From IMG/VR virus record IMGVR_UViG_3300044911_003365, positions 1 through 20,946 of that record: 20,946 bases of DNA. One strand, 5' to 3'. Numbering within the stretch: position 1 is the first letter of the stretch; every line of letters starts with the position of its first letter. Made by a program: the position numbers and the translations under genes. Shown here in pieces: positions 20,684-20,946 of this stretch. The notes under the pieces are model-generated. The model did no database searches. It was given only the letters and a program-made list of their open reading frames with translations, and was not told the origin of the DNA. This DNA is from a virus.

Positions 20684-20946
20684 ACCAAATCTCCAATGAA
20701 AGTAATGGAAATAGTGCTAAGTGCTAACACTGTGCTTTCTATTTGCGGAGAATCAGCGTAAAACCATCTCACATTGGGAATAGTGCGAAAGTTATCGAAC
20801 GTTGCATCTTTTTTGTAGCCAGAAAACAATTCCCTTGGAATGCGAAATCCTTCAGTGGAGCCATATTGACCATGGTAGTGATCAAAAATAGTATTAAGCA
20901 CTCCTTCGTCTACGTTCTCAAACGTTAGTTCAAGCGTATAGCCCGA
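20680..20946 (-). CDS. Minor tail protein, lambda M-like (start outside window)
   Basis: The frame is open to the right edge of the window, so the beginning is missing. A GTG at 20901 is probably internal, because the upstream codons (SGYTLELTFENVDEGVLNTI) continue the same fold. The rest includes STEGFRIPRELFSGY, VRWFYADSPQIEST and LALSTISITFIGDLV. The pattern of beta-strands, F-R-I-P...F-S-G and W-x-Y-A-x-x-P matches minor tail proteins of the M group that sit just before L and K in lambda. It overlaps the next gene by four bases. Confidence 0.65.
   Translation of the reverse strand, partial: SGYTLELTFENVDEGVLNTIFDHYHGQYGSTEGFRIPRELFSGYKKDATFDNFRTIPNVRWFYADSPQIESTVLALSTISITFIGDLV

Overview
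This window looks like part of the genome of a tailed double-stranded DNA phage, most likely a cyanophage with a long non-contractile tail (siphovirus type). The evidence is gene content and order. There is a lambda-like tail-tip series (M-like, L-like, K/NlpC-like, J-like), two fibre genes with cyanophage-style repeats, a ThyX thymidylate synthase, a dCTP-deaminase-family protein, a DUF3310 protein, a Cas4/RecB-type exonuclease and many short tightly packed ORFs. The cyanobacterial host is inferred from resemblance to cyanophage proteins I remember. Nothing in the window proves it: there are no photosynthesis genes, tRNAs or attachment site.

Layout. From 1 to about 7086 nearly all genes read rightward. 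In order these are: the end of an unknown gene; a small unknown; an HNH/NUMOD-like nuclease gene; a Cys-rich miniprotein starting at TTG; a PD-(D/E)XK exonuclease; a small protein with an SSB-like acidic tail; a Dcd-family protein; a second PD-(D/E)XK nuclease; an unknown beta-rich protein; ThyX; DUF3310; and a lysis cassette (two small membrane proteins and a two-domain endolysin). Two genes in this half read leftward: a coiled-coil protein at 3250-3627 and a zinc-type HNH nuclease at 5042-5524. From 20946 down to 7052 everything reads leftward: tail tip, two tail-tube-like paralogues, two long fibre genes separated by a 54-residue protein, an AP2-HNH homing nuclease, several tiny genes and a virion structural protein. 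The two gene sets meet tail to tail near 7050-7090, where a perfect 8-bp hairpin spans the stop codon of the last rightward ORF.

How the parts fit. The right half encodes the host-recognition end of the virion. The left half supplies DNA recombination/processing, nucleotide metabolism (ThyX, Dcd-like) and lysis. Three HNH proteins of different subfamilies point to homing-type mobility. The points most worth a second look are: (a) the Dcd-family protein carries Cys where the catalytic Glu should be; (b) the endolysin joins a glucosaminidase-like domain to a YkuD/L,D-transpeptidase-like domain; (c) an RNA hairpin between the 677-residue fibre gene and the AP2-HNH gene pairs fully, with G-U wobbles, only on the transcribed strand; (d) the ThyX signature motif is altered; (e) the NlpC/P60-like tail protein seems to lack its catalytic His; (f) tail-tube-like paralogues lie downstream of the J-like gene; (g) compact hairpins sit exactly at gene borders.
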